64,000 nucleotides of DNA from Streptomyces sp. NBC_01210 (GCF_036010325.1 NZ_CP108549.1:6510001-6574000); one strand, 5' to 3'; shown: positions 36,981-47,243, counted from the stretch's first letter. Translations and numbers: made by a program. The notes: generated from the letters alone by a model not told the origin.

Positions 36981-39098
36981 TTGGCCACGGACATTTCACG
37001 GCGGCGCCTGTTCGCACTCGGCGGAGGCGCCATCGGCGCGGCGGCGGCCGGTTCGCTGCTGCCGCCGTCCCTGCAGGCCGCGCTGGCCGCGGAGCCCCCG
37101 TCGGGCGGTCTGCGGTCGGTCAGGCACGTGGTGATCCTCATGCAGGAGAACCGGTCGTTCGACCACTACTTCGGAACCCTGCGCGGCGTCCGCGGCTTCG
37201 GCGACCGCAACGCCATTGAGCTCCCGTCCGGAAAGCCGGTCTTCGAGCAGCCCGGCCCGCTGCGCACCGTGCTGCCCTTCCCAGTGCGCGACGCCGCCGA
37301 GGCGCAGAAGAAGGACCTCCAGTACATAGGCGCACTCGACCACTCCTGGGAGGGTGGCGCCCAGGCCTGGCACGACGGATGGATGGACGGGTGGGTCTCC
37401 GCGAAGACCGCCGCGACCATGGCGTACTACGACCGCCGTGACCTGCCCCTGCACTACGAGCTCGCGGACACCTTCACCATCTGCGACGCCTACCACTCCT
37501 CGACGCATACGTCGACGAGCCCCAACCGCAACCATCTGTGGAGCGGCTGGACCGGGAACGAGGCCGACGGCAGCCGGGCCGTGACGAACGCCGCGTACGA
37601 CGAGGGCACCCACCCCGGCTACCCCTGGCCCACCTACGCGGAGCGGCTCGAGAAGGCCGGCCGGTCCTGGAAGACGTACACCGAGTGGGAGAACTTTACC
37701 GACAACAACATCGAGTTCTTCACCAGCTTCAAGAAGATCGCGCGCAAGGCGCTGGCGAAGGCCGGCGACTTCACCTACATGGAGGCCTTCTACGCGAAGG
37801 TGCGCGAGACCGAGGACGCCGCCGAGCGCGCACGGCTGCTCGCGGCGCTCGAGGAGGGCGTGGCGACGCTGAGCAGGAGCGAGCGGTCGCTCTTCGAGCG
37901 GGGGCTGCGGCGGGTGGAGACCGGTGGCCTCGCCGAGCACTTCCGGGCCGACGTGGCCGCGGGCAAGCTCCCCGAGGTGTCGTACCTGGTGCCGTCCGCG
38001 ATCGACTCCGAGCACCCCGGCTCCTCCTCGCCCATCGCCTCCGCCTCGCTCGTCTACAAGGTGCTGGATGCCCTCGGCTCGCACCCCGACGTGTGGCGGC
38101 ACACCGTCGTCCTCATCAACTACGACGAGAACGACGGCTTTTTCGACCATGTCCCGCCGCCCGTGCCGCCCGTCGACAACAAGGACGAGCGCTGGCAGGG
38201 GCTGCCGACCGGGCTCGGTGTCCGCGTGCCGATGCTGGTCGTCTCGCCCTGGTCGGTCGGCGGCTATGTCTGTTCCGAGGTCTTCGACCACACCTCGGTG
38301 ATCCGGCTTCTCGAGAAGTGGACAGGCGTCGAGGAGCCCAACATCACCCCGTGGCGGCGCGCGGTCACCGGCGATCTGACCTCCGCCTTCGACTTCCGGC
38401 GCGGCAGGCCGCAGCCCGAGGTGGAGCGGCCGGGGGCGGTACCGCCGTTCAGCGGGCGCTGGCGGCCCGTGCCACCTCTGGTGCAGCACATGCCCGTACA
38501 GGAGGAGGGCACCCGGCCCGCGCGTCCTCTGCCGTACCAACCCGACGCGCACGGCAAGGTCTCGGGTGGCGCCTTCGCCGTGTCACTCAGCAACAGCGGG
38601 GGCGCGAGCGCGCACTTCGCGCTCTATCCGTACGCCGGTGAGTTCCCCGTCCCGCAGCACAAGGACGTAAGGGGCACGGCGCAGTGGACCGTGCCCCTTA
38701 CGAAGGACGCCTACCGCTTCACGATCACCGGGCCGAACGGCTTCCGCCGTGAGTTCGCCGGCAGCGCCAGGGGCGGCGTGCAGGGCCGTTCGGAGGGTCA
38801 CGCGGAGGTCTCCTCGCACATCGACCACCACGACCGCGATCTGCATCTCACCCTGCGCAACGACGGTGCCCAGCCGGTCACCTTCACCGTCCGCCCGCTC
38901 GGCTACGTCAACGAGGCCGACCTCGGCGACTGGACCCGCACGATCACGGTCAAGGCCGGCCGCAGCCGCACCGTCGTGCACTCGGCGGCCGACGCGCACG
39001 GCTGGTACGACATCGAGGTGACCACTGACCGCGACCCCGCCTTCCGCCGCCGACTGATGGGTCATATCGAGAACGGGCGCGCGAGCGTCTCGGGCTGA
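36981..39098 (+). CDS. Phospholipase C, phosphocholine-specific type, Tat-exported
   Basis: 705 aa. Twin-arginine signal at the N-terminus (SRRRLFALGGG, cleavage expected near residue 37), catalytic ENRSFDHYFGTLRG (56-69) and the phosphoesterase domain with NYDENDGFFDHVPPP and FDHTSVIRLLEKWTG. A C-terminal region (about 520-705) carries two Ig-like domains usual in the bacterial phosphocholine family. TTG start with GGAGGA 5 nt upstream. A perfect hairpin lies inside the coding sequence at 38666-38702. Confidence 0.93.
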   Translation: MATDISRRRLFALGGGAIGAAAAGSLLPPSLQAALAAEPPSGGLRSVRHVVILMQENRSFDHYFGTLRGVRGFGDRNAIELPSGKPVFEQPGPLRTVLPFPVRDAAEAQKKDLQYIGALDHSWEGGAQAWHDGWMDGWVSAKTAATMAYYDRRDLPLHYELADTFTICDAYHSSTHTSTSPNRNHLWSGWTGNEADGSRAVTNAAYDEGTHPGYPWPTYAERLEKAGRSWKTYTEWENFTDNNIEFFTSFKKIARKALAKAGDFTYMEAFYAKVRETEDAAERARLLAALEEGVATLSRSERSLFERGLRRVETGGLAEHFRADVAAGKLPEVSYLVPSAIDSEHPGSSSPIASASLVYKVLDALGSHPDVWRHTVVLINYDENDGFFDHVPPPVPPVDNKDERWQGLPTGLGVRVPMLVVSPWSVGGYVCSEVFDHTSVIRLLEKWTGVEEPNITPWRRAVTGDLTSAFDFRRGRPQPEVERPGAVPPFSGRWRPVPPLVQHMPVQEEGTRPARPLPYQPDAHGKVSGGAFAVSLSNSGGASAHFALYPYAGEFPVPQHKDVRGTAQWTVPLTKDAYRFTITGPNGFRREFAGSARGGVQGRSEGHAEVSSHIDHHDRDLHLTLRNDGAQPVTFTVRPLGYVNEADLGDWTRTITVKAGRSRTVVHSAADAHGWYDIEVTTDRDPAFRRRLMGHIENGRASVSG
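38666..38702 (+). other. Perfect 14-bp hairpin inside the phospholipase gene
   Basis: CGTAAGGGGCACGG - 9 nt - CCGTGCCCCTTACG. No mismatch. It lies between the catalytic and C-terminal domains, in coding sequence. There is no T tract after it. Confidence 0.85.
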
Positions 39099-39120
39099 GA
39101 AAGCGCCTGTACGCCGGTGG

Positions 39121-39161
39121 TGCGCGGGAGTTCGGGACCTATGGCCCCGGGCTTCCGCGCA
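39121..39161 (+). terminator. Hairpin after the phospholipase gene
   Basis: TGCGCGGGAGTTCGGG and CCCGGGCTTCCGCGCA pair over 16 bp (three G-U) with a 9-nt loop, 22 nt after the stop. Likely terminator without a T tract. Confidence 0.65.
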
Positions 39162-39201
39162 CAACTGTGAGTAAGGACACGAAAGGGGCAAAGAATCATG
39201 A

Positions 39202-39230
39202 TTGACTGTCAGAGTGTATCTTTGTAGATC
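39202..39230 (+). promoter_or_regulatory. Promoter of the MMPL gene
   Basis: TTGACT (39202-39207), a 17-nt spacer and TAGATC (39225-39230) make a good vegetative promoter about 60 nt before the TTG start of the MMPL gene. Confidence 0.6.
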
Positions 39231-39291
39231 ATGAGTTCTTTGCGGGCTGTTCCCGGTCAAAGATCCACGAACCATCCAGGGAGCAACCGCG

Positions 39292-41496
39292 TTGGCAGCC
39301 ATCGCCCGATGGTGCATCACGCACCGCCTCGTTGCCGTGCTTCTCTGGCTGCTCGCCCTCGTCGGCGTAGCGACCGCGGCGGTCTTCGCAGGAGCCGCGT
39401 ACTCCAACGACTACGAAGTCCCGGGCACCGAATCCGGCCGCGCCACCGCCCTCCTCGAGGAGGGCTTTCACGGCCGGGGCGGTGACAGTGACACCATCGT
39501 CTGGCACACCGACGCCGGCAGCGTCCGCTCCGTCGGCGTCGAGCAGCGCATGTCCGAGATGCTCCACGACGTCGCCAAGCTCGACGGGATCGCCTCCGTC
39601 GCCGGCCCGTACGGAACCGAGAGCGTCCGGCGGATCAGCTCCGACGGGCACACCGCGTACGCCACCGTCACCTTCGACCAGCAGGCCGACGGCATTTCCA
39701 AGGCGCGGGCCGAAGCTGTCGTCGCGACAGCGAAGGCCGCACAGGCCGACGGGGTTCAGGTCGAGCTCGGCGGCAGCGCCATCGCGCTCACCGAAGCGCC
39801 GGGCGCGCACATGGCCGAGATCGTCGGCGTGGCCGTCGCCGCCGTCGTCCTCCTCCTCGCCTTCGGTTCACTCGCCGCCTGCCTGCTGCCCATCGCCACC
39901 GCGCTGGTGTCGGTCGGCACGGCCTACGCGGGCATCGTGCTCCTCGGCCATGTGATGACCGTCGCCGACTTCGCACCGATGCTCGGCATGCTGATCGGGC
40001 TCGGCGTCGGCATCGACTATGCGCTGTTCATCGTCACCAGACACCGCAAGGGCCTGCGGCGCGGACTGCCGGTCGCCGAAGCGGCCCGGAACGCCGTCGC
40101 CACCACCGGACGCGCCGTCGTCTTCGCCGGCGCCACCGTCTGTATCGCCCTGCTCGGCATGCTCATCCTGCGCCTCAGCTTCCTCAACGGTGTTGCGATC
40201 GCCGCCTGTCTCACCGTCGTACTCACCGTGGCCGCGTCCGTGACCCTGCTGCCCGCGCTGCTGTCCTTCATCGGGGTGCGCGCGCTGAGCCGGCGCGAAC
40301 GCCGACAGCTGATCGAGCACGGTCCGCAGCCCGAGCCGCCGACCGGCTTCGCCGCGCGCTGGGCCACGTTCGTGGAGCGATATCCCAAGCTGCTGGGAAC
40401 GGTCGCCGCGGTGGTCATGCTGGTGCTGGCCGTGCCGACGCTCTCGCTCCACCTCGGCACCTCGGACCAGGGCAACGGCCCGTCCTCGTCCACCACCCGC
40501 CAGGCGTACGACCTGATGCGGGACGGCTTCGGGCCCGGCGTCAACGGGCCGCTCACCCTCGTCGCCCATCTCGACGGCGCGGACGACCGGCTCGCCATGA
40601 CCAAGCTGCCCAACGCCCTGCGCGGCGCCGATGGCATTGAGTCCGTCGGCCCGGTCACGTACAACGGCAGCGCCGACACCGCGGTCCTCACCGTCGTACC
40701 GGACTCCGCACCCCAGTCGCAGTCGACCAGCGAACTGGTCGACCGACTGCGCACGGACGTCCTGCCGCCCGCCACGGACGGCACCTCGCTGGCGGTCCAC
40801 GTCGGCGGCGTGACGGCGAGCTACGACGACTTCGCCGGGATCATCGTCGGCAAGCTGCCGCTCTTCGTCGGCGTCGTCATCGCGCTGGGTTGTCTCCTGC
40901 TGCTGCTGGCCTTCCGCTCCATCGGCATTCCGCTGAAGGCCGCCGCGATGAATGTGGCCGCCGTCGCCTCGTCCTTCGGGATCGTCGTCGCGATCTTCCA
41001 GTGGGGCTGGGGGAGCGAGCTGCTGGGGCTGGGCAGTGCGGGCCCGATCGAGCCCTTCCTCCCGGTGATCATGGTCTCGGTGCTCTTCGGGCTCTCCATG
41101 GACTACCAGGTCTTCCTGGTCAGCCGGATGTACGAGGAGTGGCTGGAGACAGGCGACAACCGGCGGGCGGTACGGGTCGGCCTCGCCGAGACAAGCCGCG
41201 TGATCAACTCCGCGGCCGTGATCATGATTTCGGTCTTCCTCGCCTTCGTGCTCAGTGGCGACCGGGTCATCGCGATGTTCGGTATCGCCCTCGCGGCCGC
41301 GGTCGCGCTGGACGCGTTCCTCCTGCGTACGCTCCTGGTGCCCGCGCTCATGCACATGCTGGGCGGCGCGAACTGGTGGCTGCCGCGCCGACTGGACCGG
41401 TGGCTGCCGCGGATCAGCATCGAACCGCCCGAGCGCCGGGCCCATGCGAAGATCTCTGTGCATCGCGCGAGCGAAGACGCACAGCTCGTGCCCTAA
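39292..41496 (+). CDS. MMPL-family membrane transporter
   Basis: 734 aa RND-superfamily exporter. N-terminal helix (VAVLLWLLALVGVATAAVFAGAAY), extracellular loop, five-helix bundle with GIVLLGHVMTVADFAPMLGMLIGLGVGIDYALFIVTRHRKGLRRG (typical MMPL GxGxDY motif), then a second half repeating the design (PVIMVSVLFGLSMDYQVFLVSRMYEEW). Proton-driven; family members export lipids or drugs. TTG start with AGGGAGC upstream, set by where homology starts. Substrate unknown. Confidence 0.92.
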   Translation: MAAIARWCITHRLVAVLLWLLALVGVATAAVFAGAAYSNDYEVPGTESGRATALLEEGFHGRGGDSDTIVWHTDAGSVRSVGVEQRMSEMLHDVAKLDGIASVAGPYGTESVRRISSDGHTAYATVTFDQQADGISKARAEAVVATAKAAQADGVQVELGGSAIALTEAPGAHMAEIVGVAVAAVVLLLAFGSLAACLLPIATALVSVGTAYAGIVLLGHVMTVADFAPMLGMLIGLGVGIDYALFIVTRHRKGLRRGLPVAEAARNAVATTGRAVVFAGATVCIALLGMLILRLSFLNGVAIAACLTVVLTVAASVTLLPALLSFIGVRALSRRERRQLIEHGPQPEPPTGFAARWATFVERYPKLLGTVAAVVMLVLAVPTLSLHLGTSDQGNGPSSSTTRQAYDLMRDGFGPGVNGPLTLVAHLDGADDRLAMTKLPNALRGADGIESVGPVTYNGSADTAVLTVVPDSAPQSQSTSELVDRLRTDVLPPATDGTSLAVHVGGVTASYDDFAGIIVGKLPLFVGVVIALGCLLLLLAFRSIGIPLKAAAMNVAAVASSFGIVVAIFQWGWGSELLGLGSAGPIEPFLPVIMVSVLFGLSMDYQVFLVSRMYEEWLETGDNRRAVRVGLAETSRVINSAAVIMISVFLAFVLSGDRVIAMFGIALAAAVALDAFLLRTLLVPALMHMLGGANWWLPRRLDRWLPRISIEPPERRAHAKISVHRASEDAQLVP

Positions 41497-41514
41497 CCGG
41501 CCGGAGGATGAGGA

Positions 41515-42066
41515 ATGTTCGCGATATCGCTGGGTGACGCCGGAGCGGAACTGCGTCCCCTGGAACCGTGGCGGGCCGAGGAGTTCTTCGCCCACATGGA
41601 CCGCGGACGGGACTTCATCGGCCAGTACATCGGGCTCGCCGCGCTCTGCACGGACGTCGAATCGGCGCGCGCCTTCCTCCAGTCGTACGCCGAGAAGCAG
41701 GCCGCGGACACGGGCCGGATCCATGGAATCTGGCTCGACGGGACGCTCGTCGGCGGTGTGCTGTTCCGGACCTTCGACGCCGCGTCGGGCAACTGCGAGG
41801 CCGGCTGCTGGCTGGAGCCGTCCGCCGCGGGGCGTGGTCTGGTCACGCACGCCACCCGGGTGCTGATCGACTGGGCGGTGGAGGAGCGCGGGATGCACCG
41901 CGTCGAGTGGGTGGCGTCCGCTGCGAACACGGCCAGCGTCAATGTCGCCAAGCGGCTGGGGATGACGCGGGACGGAGTGCTGCGGGAGAGCTACCTGTAC
42001 AAGGGCGTACGGCACGACATGGAGGTCTGGTCGGTGCTGGCTCCTGAGTGGCGGGCCGGTCGTTAA
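41515..42066 (+). CDS. GNAT acetyltransferase, RimJ/RimL type
   Basis: 183 aa. RimJ/RimL-like GNAT: AELRPLEPWRAEEFFAHMDRGRDF, GNCEAGCWLEPSAAGRGLVTHATRVLIDWAVEERGMHRVEWVASAANTASVNVAKRLGM with the acetyl-CoA-binding AxGRG-type loop. Acetylates protein N-termini or small molecules; substrate not known. ATG with CGGAGGA upstream, 18 nt after the transporter. Confidence 0.9.
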   Translation: MFAISLGDAGAELRPLEPWRAEEFFAHMDRGRDFIGQYIGLAALCTDVESARAFLQSYAEKQAADTGRIHGIWLDGTLVGGVLFRTFDAASGNCEAGCWLEPSAAGRGLVTHATRVLIDWAVEERGMHRVEWVASAANTASVNVAKRLGMTRDGVLRESYLYKGVRHDMEVWSVLAPEWRAGR

Positions 42067-42101
42067 GGGGACTCTCAGACAGGCCACCTAGCGTGCGGCG
42101 C

Positions 42102-42674
42102 ATGAACCCCACCGAGACCACCGAGACCAAAAAGACCACCGACGCGACCGATGCGACCGATGGGCCCGAGGCGACGGACAAGGCTGCCGCCGAGCCGGCC
42201 GAGGCCGCCGGGCCCGCCGAACCCGCGGCCGGCGAGAACGCCGCCGCGGAGGACAACGAGACGGACGACGACGCCCAGGAGGCGCCTCACACGTCCTCCG
42301 GTATCGGAGCCGCCGCCGGGGCCGTCGTCGCGGCCGGTCTCGGCGTCGTGGCGCTCAGCGGCAGCTGGGTCGGGAAGATCGCCGCCGAGCGGCAGACGCT
42401 CATCGGACAGATCAAGACCTCGCAGGGCGGCACCCCGGCCCAGCAGATCTCCGCGGTCTACGGCGACGCCTGGCACACCACCGCTCTGGTCAACGGCATC
42501 TTCGCGCTGCTCGCGCTGATCGTCGGCGTGGCCGTACTCGCCTGGCCGCAGAAGGCCGGCTGGGTACGGGCCTTCGCCGTTGCCGGAGTCGTACTCGGTG
42601 CCCTGGGGCTGATCGTCTCCGCCGGCATGTACTTCGACCTCTTCCTGGGCCTGCCCAGCGCCGGTTCTCGGTAG
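42102..42674 (+). CDS. Hypothetical protein, acidic N-terminus and membrane anchors
   Basis: 190 aa. Residues 1-70 are low-complexity Thr/Glu/Ala/Asp-rich and likely disordered; then four hydrophobic helices (GIGAAAGAVVAAGLGVVALSGSWV, TALVNGIFALLALIVGVAVLAW, AFAVAGVVLGALGLIVSAGMYF). No family recognised. TAGCGT 7 nt before the ATG suggests leaderless transcription, independent of the upstream GNAT gene. Confidence 0.72.
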   Translation: MNPTETTETKKTTDATDATDGPEATDKAAAEPAEAAGPAEPAAGENAAAEDNETDDDAQEAPHTSSGIGAAAGAVVAAGLGVVALSGSWVGKIAAERQTLIGQIKTSQGGTPAQQISAVYGDAWHTTALVNGIFALLALIVGVAVLAWPQKAGWVRAFAVAGVVLGALGLIVSAGMYFDLFLGLPSAGSR

Positions 42675-42730
42675 CCCCTGGGCGCTGAAACCATTGGTGC
42701 CCATGGTCCGCCCACTGCTGCAATGTGCGG

Positions 42731-43549
42731 ATGGATCACGACGCGACGCTCACCCTGTTCGACCAGCAGATGCGGCAGCGCACCCGCGCCGACGACCCCG
42801 ATGACTCCGGCGCGCGCGTCGAACGGGTCGGAGACGTCGTGCGGCAGGTCGGCGCCGACGGAGACTGGAACGGCATCGTCTGGTCCGGCCTCGACCCGGC
42901 CACGGCCGACGCGGTCATCGCCGAGCAGGTGCGGTACTTCGCCTCCCTGGGGCGTGACTTCGAGTGGAAGCTGTACGCCTACGACCGGCCCGAAGACCTC
43001 GGCGCACGGTTGCGGGCAGCAGGCTTCACACCCGAGCCCGAGGAGACGGTGATGGTCGCCGAGATCCGCGACCTGCCCACCGCCGTCGACCTCCCGGAGG
43101 GAGTCCGGCTGCAACCGGTCACCGATCCGGCCGGCGTGGATCTCATCGCCGATGTGCACGAGCAGGCGTTCGGTACGAGCAGCGCCCGCCTGCGCGAACA
43201 GCTCCTCGCGCAACTGGCACAGACTCCGGACTCGGTCACCATGACCGTCGCGATGGCCGGTGACCTGCCTGTGTGCGCGGCGCGCATGGAGCTGCACCCG
43301 GGCACCGAGTTCGCCAGTCTCTGGGGCGGCGGCACCCTGGCCGCCTGGCGGGGCCGGGGCATCTACCGGGCCCTGGTCGCCCACCGGGCCCGTATCGCCG
43401 CCGCGAACGGCTGCCGCTTCCTGCAGGTCGACGCCTCCAGCCAGAGCCGGCCGATCCTGCAGCGGCTCGGCTTCGTACCTCTGAGCACCACCACTCCCTA
43501 TCTGTACGAGCAGCCTCATATTCACGAGCAGCCTCCGGTACGGCACTGA
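42731..43549 (+). CDS. GNAT N-acetyltransferase
   Basis: 272 aa, with the acetyltransferase domain in the C-terminal half: LIADVHEQAFGTSSARLREQLLAQL, LWGGGTLAAWRGRGIYRALVAHRARIAAANGCRFLQVDASSQSRPILQRLGFVPLSTTTPY. The GRGIYRAL loop binds acetyl-CoA. N-terminal 110 residues belong to a partner domain. ATG 42731 is preferred for a leaderless transcript; a GTG two codons earlier is also in frame. Confidence 0.88.
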   Translation: MDHDATLTLFDQQMRQRTRADDPDDSGARVERVGDVVRQVGADGDWNGIVWSGLDPATADAVIAEQVRYFASLGRDFEWKLYAYDRPEDLGARLRAAGFTPEPEETVMVAEIRDLPTAVDLPEGVRLQPVTDPAGVDLIADVHEQAFGTSSARLREQLLAQLAQTPDSVTMTVAMAGDLPVCAARMELHPGTEFASLWGGGTLAAWRGRGIYRALVAHRARIAAANGCRFLQVDASSQSRPILQRLGFVPLSTTTPYLYEQPHIHEQPPVRH

Positions 43550-43580
43550 GGCCCAGGCGCTCCATAAGGCCCGAGGTGGC

Positions 43581-43627
43581 GGGGCCTTAGGCCGTCGGCG
43601 TACGCATCCCGGTACGTCTAAGGCCCC
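43581..43627. other. Long inverted repeat after the GNAT gene
   Basis: GGGGCCTTAG (43581-43590) and CTAAGGCCCC (43618-43627) are perfect 10-bp arms; an inner GTACG / GTACGT element adds further pairing. Candidate terminator or operator; followed by C-rich sequence. Confidence 0.5.
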
Positions 43628-43685
43628 CACCCCCGCGAAGATGCGGCACTCTCCCGATGTGGCAGGACCCCCTGGGAGACGAGAG

Positions 43686-43904
43686 TTGAGGCATCGCAAG
43701 ACGCCGGAAGAACTCTTCACCAGGGAGTACGAGATGTTCGAGTACGAGCTCCAGCAGTACCGCCGGGCCGACCTGATCCGCGAGGCCGACACCCAGCGGC
43801 TGGTGCGGCAGATACGCAAGGCCCGCCGCGCCGCGAGGCGGGCCGCCAAGGACGCCGAGGGCCGGGTGAGTCCCGACAGCGCCCGCTACACGCGCGCCGC
43901 GTGA
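43686..43904 (+). CDS. Small basic hypothetical protein
   Basis: 72 aa if started at TTG 43686 (ribosome site GGGAGA upstream), or 87 aa from ATG 43641, which has no ribosome site. Highly charged, probably alpha-helical and basic: TPEELFTREYEMFEYELQQYRRADLIREADTQRLVRQIRKARRAARRAAKDAEG. No family recognised. Immediately upstream of the large LAL regulator. Confidence 0.6.
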   Translation: MRHRKTPEELFTREYEMFEYELQQYRRADLIREADTQRLVRQIRKARRAARRAAKDAEGRVSPDSARYTRAA

Positions 43905-43923
43905 TGTGGCGTGACCTCGCGAG

Positions 43924-46900
43924 ATGACTGTCTTCCCGATCAAAAAGGGTGCCACGGTGTCGGACGGCTGTGCGATGCTCGGCGACGTGGAGACCAGGTC
44001 CGTCAGCCCGGTGTTCGTCGGCCGCGCCGGCGAACTGGCCAAGCTCACCGATGCGCTCGCCCGCGCCGGCGCGGGCGAGCCGCAGGCGTTGCTCCTCGGT
44101 GGTGAGGCCGGGGTCGGCAAGACCCGCCTCGTCGAGGAACTGCTCGCCGAGGCATGCCGCCGCGAGGCCGTCGTCGCGGTCGGCGGCTGTGTCGAGATCG
44201 GCGCGGACGGACTTCCGTTCGCGCCCTTCTCGACCGCCCTGCGCGCCCTGCACCGGCAGGTGCCGAAGGAGCTGTCCGCGGCCGCCGCGGGTCAGGAGGA
44301 CGAGCTGGCGCGGCTGCTGCCGGAGCTGGGGGAGAGCACCCGCAGAGAGCCCAGCCAGCACGACGAGGAGGGCATGGCCCGCCTCTTCGAACTCACGGCG
44401 CGATTGCTGGAGCGGATCGCCACCGACCGCACCGTCGTCCTGGTGCTCGAGGACATGCACTGGGCCGACGCCTCCACCCGGCACCTCCTCGCCTATCTCT
44501 TCCGCACCCTGCACCGCGGCCGGCTCGTCGTGATCGCGACCTATCGCTCCGACGACGTCCACCGGCGCCACCCGCTGCGGCCCTTCCTCGCCGAGCTCGA
44601 GCGGATGCGCACCGTCCAGCGCATCGACCTGACCCGCTTCAACCGCGGCGAGGTTCACCACCAGATGGCCGGGATCCTCGCCGTCGAGCCCGAACCGGCC
44701 ATGGTGGACCGGGTCTTCGAGCGCTCGGACGGCAACGCCTTCTTCGTCGAGGAGCTCGCCTGCAGCATCGCCGACGACTGCCCCAACGGCCTGCCGGACT
44801 CCCTGCGCGACATCCTTCTCGTACGTATCGAGGCGCTGCCCGAGGATGCGCAGCGGGCGGCACGAATCGTCGCCGAGGGCGGTTCAACGGTCGAGTACGG
44901 GCTGCTGCTCGCCGTCGCCCGGCTGTGCGAGGACGATCTCATCGAGGCGCTGCGGGCCGCGGTCGGCGCGAACATCCTGCTGGCCACGCCCGACGGGGAC
45001 GGCTACCGCTTCCGGCATTCGCTCGCCCGCGAGGCCGTCAGCGACGATCTGCTGCCGGGCGAGCGTTCCCGGCTCAACCGTCACTTTGCGGAGGCACTGG
45101 AGGCCGACCCGTCCCTGGTACGGAAAGACGAGCGCGCGATGCGGCTCGCCACGTACTGGTACCACGCGCACGATGCGGCCAAGGCTCTGCCCGCCGTGCT
45201 CAGCGCCTCGGTCGAGGCACGGCGACGGCACGCCTATTCCGAGCAACTGCGGCTGCTGGGCCGGGCGATGGAGCTGTGGGACAGCGCGCCCGACGAGGTC
45301 CGGGCCGAGCTGCGTCCCGTCGACTACGCGGAGGTCTATCCGCCGTGCGGCTGCGATCCCGCCACCACACCGCTGCGCTATCTCGACCTGATGGCGGAGG
45401 CGTCCGTCGCGGGCCGGCTCTGCGGTGAGCGCGAGCGGGCGCTGAAGATCACCAAGCAGGCTCAGCGGCTGGCGGAGGCGGAGAACGACCCGCTCCGCAC
45501 CGCCTGGTTCTCGGTCCAGCGCTCCCGGTTGGTCTCGTCCCTGGGCCGCGGTGACGGCTGGGCGGAACTGGAGACCGCGCAACAGCTTGTCCGCGGACTG
45601 CCGCCGTCCGCCGTCCACGCGGAGGTGCTCGCGGAAGCTGCGAGCTGGGGCATGGTGCACGATCCAGGCCCCGGCAGCCTGGCGACGGCCGAGCGCGCCG
45701 TTGAGTACGCCCGCATGGTCGGCGAGGAGGACATCGAACTCCGCGCCCGTCTCACACTCGGCAGCCTTATGGTCGACGCGGGTAACGTCGACGGCGGGCT
45801 CACGGAGATGTACGCGGTCAAGGAACGGGCCCTCGCCCTCGATCTGCCCTCGCACGTGGGCCGCACCCATGTGAATCTCCCCGCCGTACTGGAAGGCGTC
45901 GGCCGCTCCGCCGAGGCGGTGGGCATCCTCGCTGAGGGCATCGAACTCTCCCGCACCTACGGCCTGTTGGACACCGAGGCGTGGATCTCCGGGAACCTGG
46001 CCGAGTCGTATGAATCGCTCGGCCGCTGGGACGAGGCGGCCGAGGCCGCGGAACGGGCGCTGCGCATCGCGCTGAGTCCCAAGCCGCGCGGATACGGCGC
46101 CGCCCGCTGCGCCGTCCTGGCACTCGCCCGGGGCGATGTGGCCACCGCGACCGAACAACTGGAGGCGTCACGCGCCCACTTCGGGCCTCATGACCCGATG
46201 CCACAGTGCTTCCTGCCCCTGGGCACGGTCGCGCTCAGCATCGCCGCCGCGCAGAGCCGGGTGCTGGACGCCCGGGCGGAGTTCGAGCGCGCGGCGACGG
46301 CGGGCTTCCCGCCGGGCACCCAGCGGTACGCCTGGCCGCTGCTGCGCGCCGCGGCCACGCTGGAGGCCGATACACGCGGCCTGCCGGCCGCGGAACCGGG
46401 CCGTGCCGAGGTGCTGGAGCGGATCCGCAAGGCGGCCCGCGGCCTGGTCACCGCAGTGCCGGTGTGGGTGGCGCACGAACGGTGGGTCCGTGCGGAACTG
46501 CTGCGCGCCGCCGGCGAGGACACGGCGCTGGACTGGGCGGAAGCCTGCGCGGCCTTCGAACCGCTGGACCGCCCGTACGACCTGGCGAGGGTCCGCCACC
46601 GCTGGGCGGAGGCCCTGCTGCAGTCGGATCGGGCGCAGGCAGCCGAACTGCTGCGCCTGGCCCATGCCACCGCCCGGCAGCTGGGCGCGCGCCCCCTGGC
46701 CGAGGACATCGCGCTGCTCGCCCAGCGTGCCCGCATCCAGCTGACCGACGATCCGGCGCCTTCGGACGCCGCGGCGGCCGGACCCGCGCTGGGACTGACG
46801 CGTCGCGAAGAGGACGTACTGCGCCTGGTGGCGGCGGGCCGCAGCAACCGTCAGATCGCCGAGGAGCTGTACATCTCCCCGAAGACGGCGAGTGTCCACG

Positions 46901-47016
46901 TCTCCAACATCCTGGCCAAGCTCGGCGTCTCGGGCCGCGGTGAGGCGGCGGCGATGGCTCATCGCCTGCGCCTCTTCCCGATCCCGGTGGAGGAATGGCA
47001 GGAGACCTCGGCTTGA
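43924..47016 (+). CDS. Large ATP-binding LuxR-type regulator (LAL family)
   Basis: 1030 aa. AAA-type ATPase: P-loop [22 protein letters not shown] (residues 57-78), Walker [14 protein letters not shown] (175-187), then long tetratricopeptide-like helical middle and a C-terminal LuxR HTH ([55 protein letters not shown], about 960-1020). Such proteins often activate secondary metabolism or transport genes. ATG 43924 or ATG 43975 as start. No clear target in the window. Confidence 0.9.
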   Translation: MTVFPIKKGATVSDGCAMLGDVETRSVSPVFVGRAGELAKLTDALARAGAGEPQALLLGGEAGVGKTRLVEELLAEACRREAVVAVGGCVEIGADGLPFAPFSTALRALHRQVPKELSAAAAGQEDELARLLPELGESTRREPSQHDEEGMARLFELTARLLERIATDRTVVLVLEDMHWADASTRHLLAYLFRTLHRGRLVVIATYRSDDVHRRHPLRPFLAELERMRTVQRIDLTRFNRGEVHHQMAGILAVEPEPAMVDRVFERSDGNAFFVEELACSIADDCPNGLPDSLRDILLVRIEALPEDAQRAARIVAEGGSTVEYGLLLAVARLCEDDLIEALRAAVGANILLATPDGDGYRFRHSLAREAVSDDLLPGERSRLNRHFAEALEADPSLVRKDERAMRLATYWYHAHDAAKALPAVLSASVEARRRHAYSEQLRLLGRAMELWDSAPDEVRAELRPVDYAEVYPPCGCDPATTPLRYLDLMAEASVAGRLCGERERALKITKQAQRLAEAENDPLRTAWFSVQRSRLVSSLGRGDGWAELETAQQLVRGLPPSAVHAEVLAEAASWGMVHDPGPGSLATAERAVEYARMVGEEDIELRARLTLGSLMVDAGNVDGGLTEMYAVKERALALDLPSHVGRTHVNLPAVLEGVGRSAEAVGILAEGIELSRTYGLLDTEAWISGNLAESYESLGRWDEAAEAAERALRIALSPKPRGYGAARCAVLALARGDVATATEQLEASRAHFGPHDPMPQCFLPLGTVALSIAAAQSRVLDARAEFERAATAGFPPGTQRYAWPLLRAAATLEADTRGLPAAEPGRAEVLERIRKAARGLVTAVPVWVAHERWVRAELLRAAGEDTALDWAEACAAFEPLDRPYDLARVRHRWAEALLQSDRAQAAELLRLAHATARQLGARPLAEDIALLAQRARIQLTDDPAPSDAAAAGPALGLTRREEDVLRLVAAGRSNRQIAEELYISPKTASVHVSNILAKLGVSGRGEAAAMAHRLRLFPIPVEEWQETSA

Positions 47017-47045
47017 CCAAGGAGAACTCTGCCTGACCGCCGCTC

Positions 47046-47228
47046 TCACGCGCCGCCCGGCGGCTGCTCCTTCTGCGCGCGGACGGTGACCTTCCCCGAT
47101 GCCAGGTCTATCGGGCCGCGGCTCGGGTCGTTGTCGCCCACGTCGGTCCTGGTCAGTGCGAGCCGGTTGTGTTCCTCGTCGGTGTGCTTGCGGCCCGGCG
47201 CGAAGAACTCCTCGAAGACGTTGAACAC
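47046..47228 (-). CDS. Small protein, DUF6191-like
   Basis: 60 aa: MFNVFEEFFAPGRKHTDEEHNRLALTRTDVGDNDPSRGPIDLASGKVTVRAQKEQPPGGA. It resembles, from memory, the DUF6191 family of actinobacteria; unsure. Hydrophilic, soluble. Convergent with the LAL gene (29 nt) and 15 nt after the lipoprotein dehydrogenase gene, so probably part of its transcript. Confidence 0.6.
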   Translation of the reverse strand: MFNVFEEFFAPGRKHTDEEHNRLALTRTDVGDNDPSRGPIDLASGKVTVRAQKEQPPGGA

Positions 47229-47243
47229 CAGCTGTTCACCCCT

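Noticed and set aside
39868..42087. 739-codon minus-strand frame opposite the MMPL and GNAT genes
   Set aside because: Reads as Asp/Arg/His-rich low-complexity sequence, an antisense shadow of the MMPL gene.
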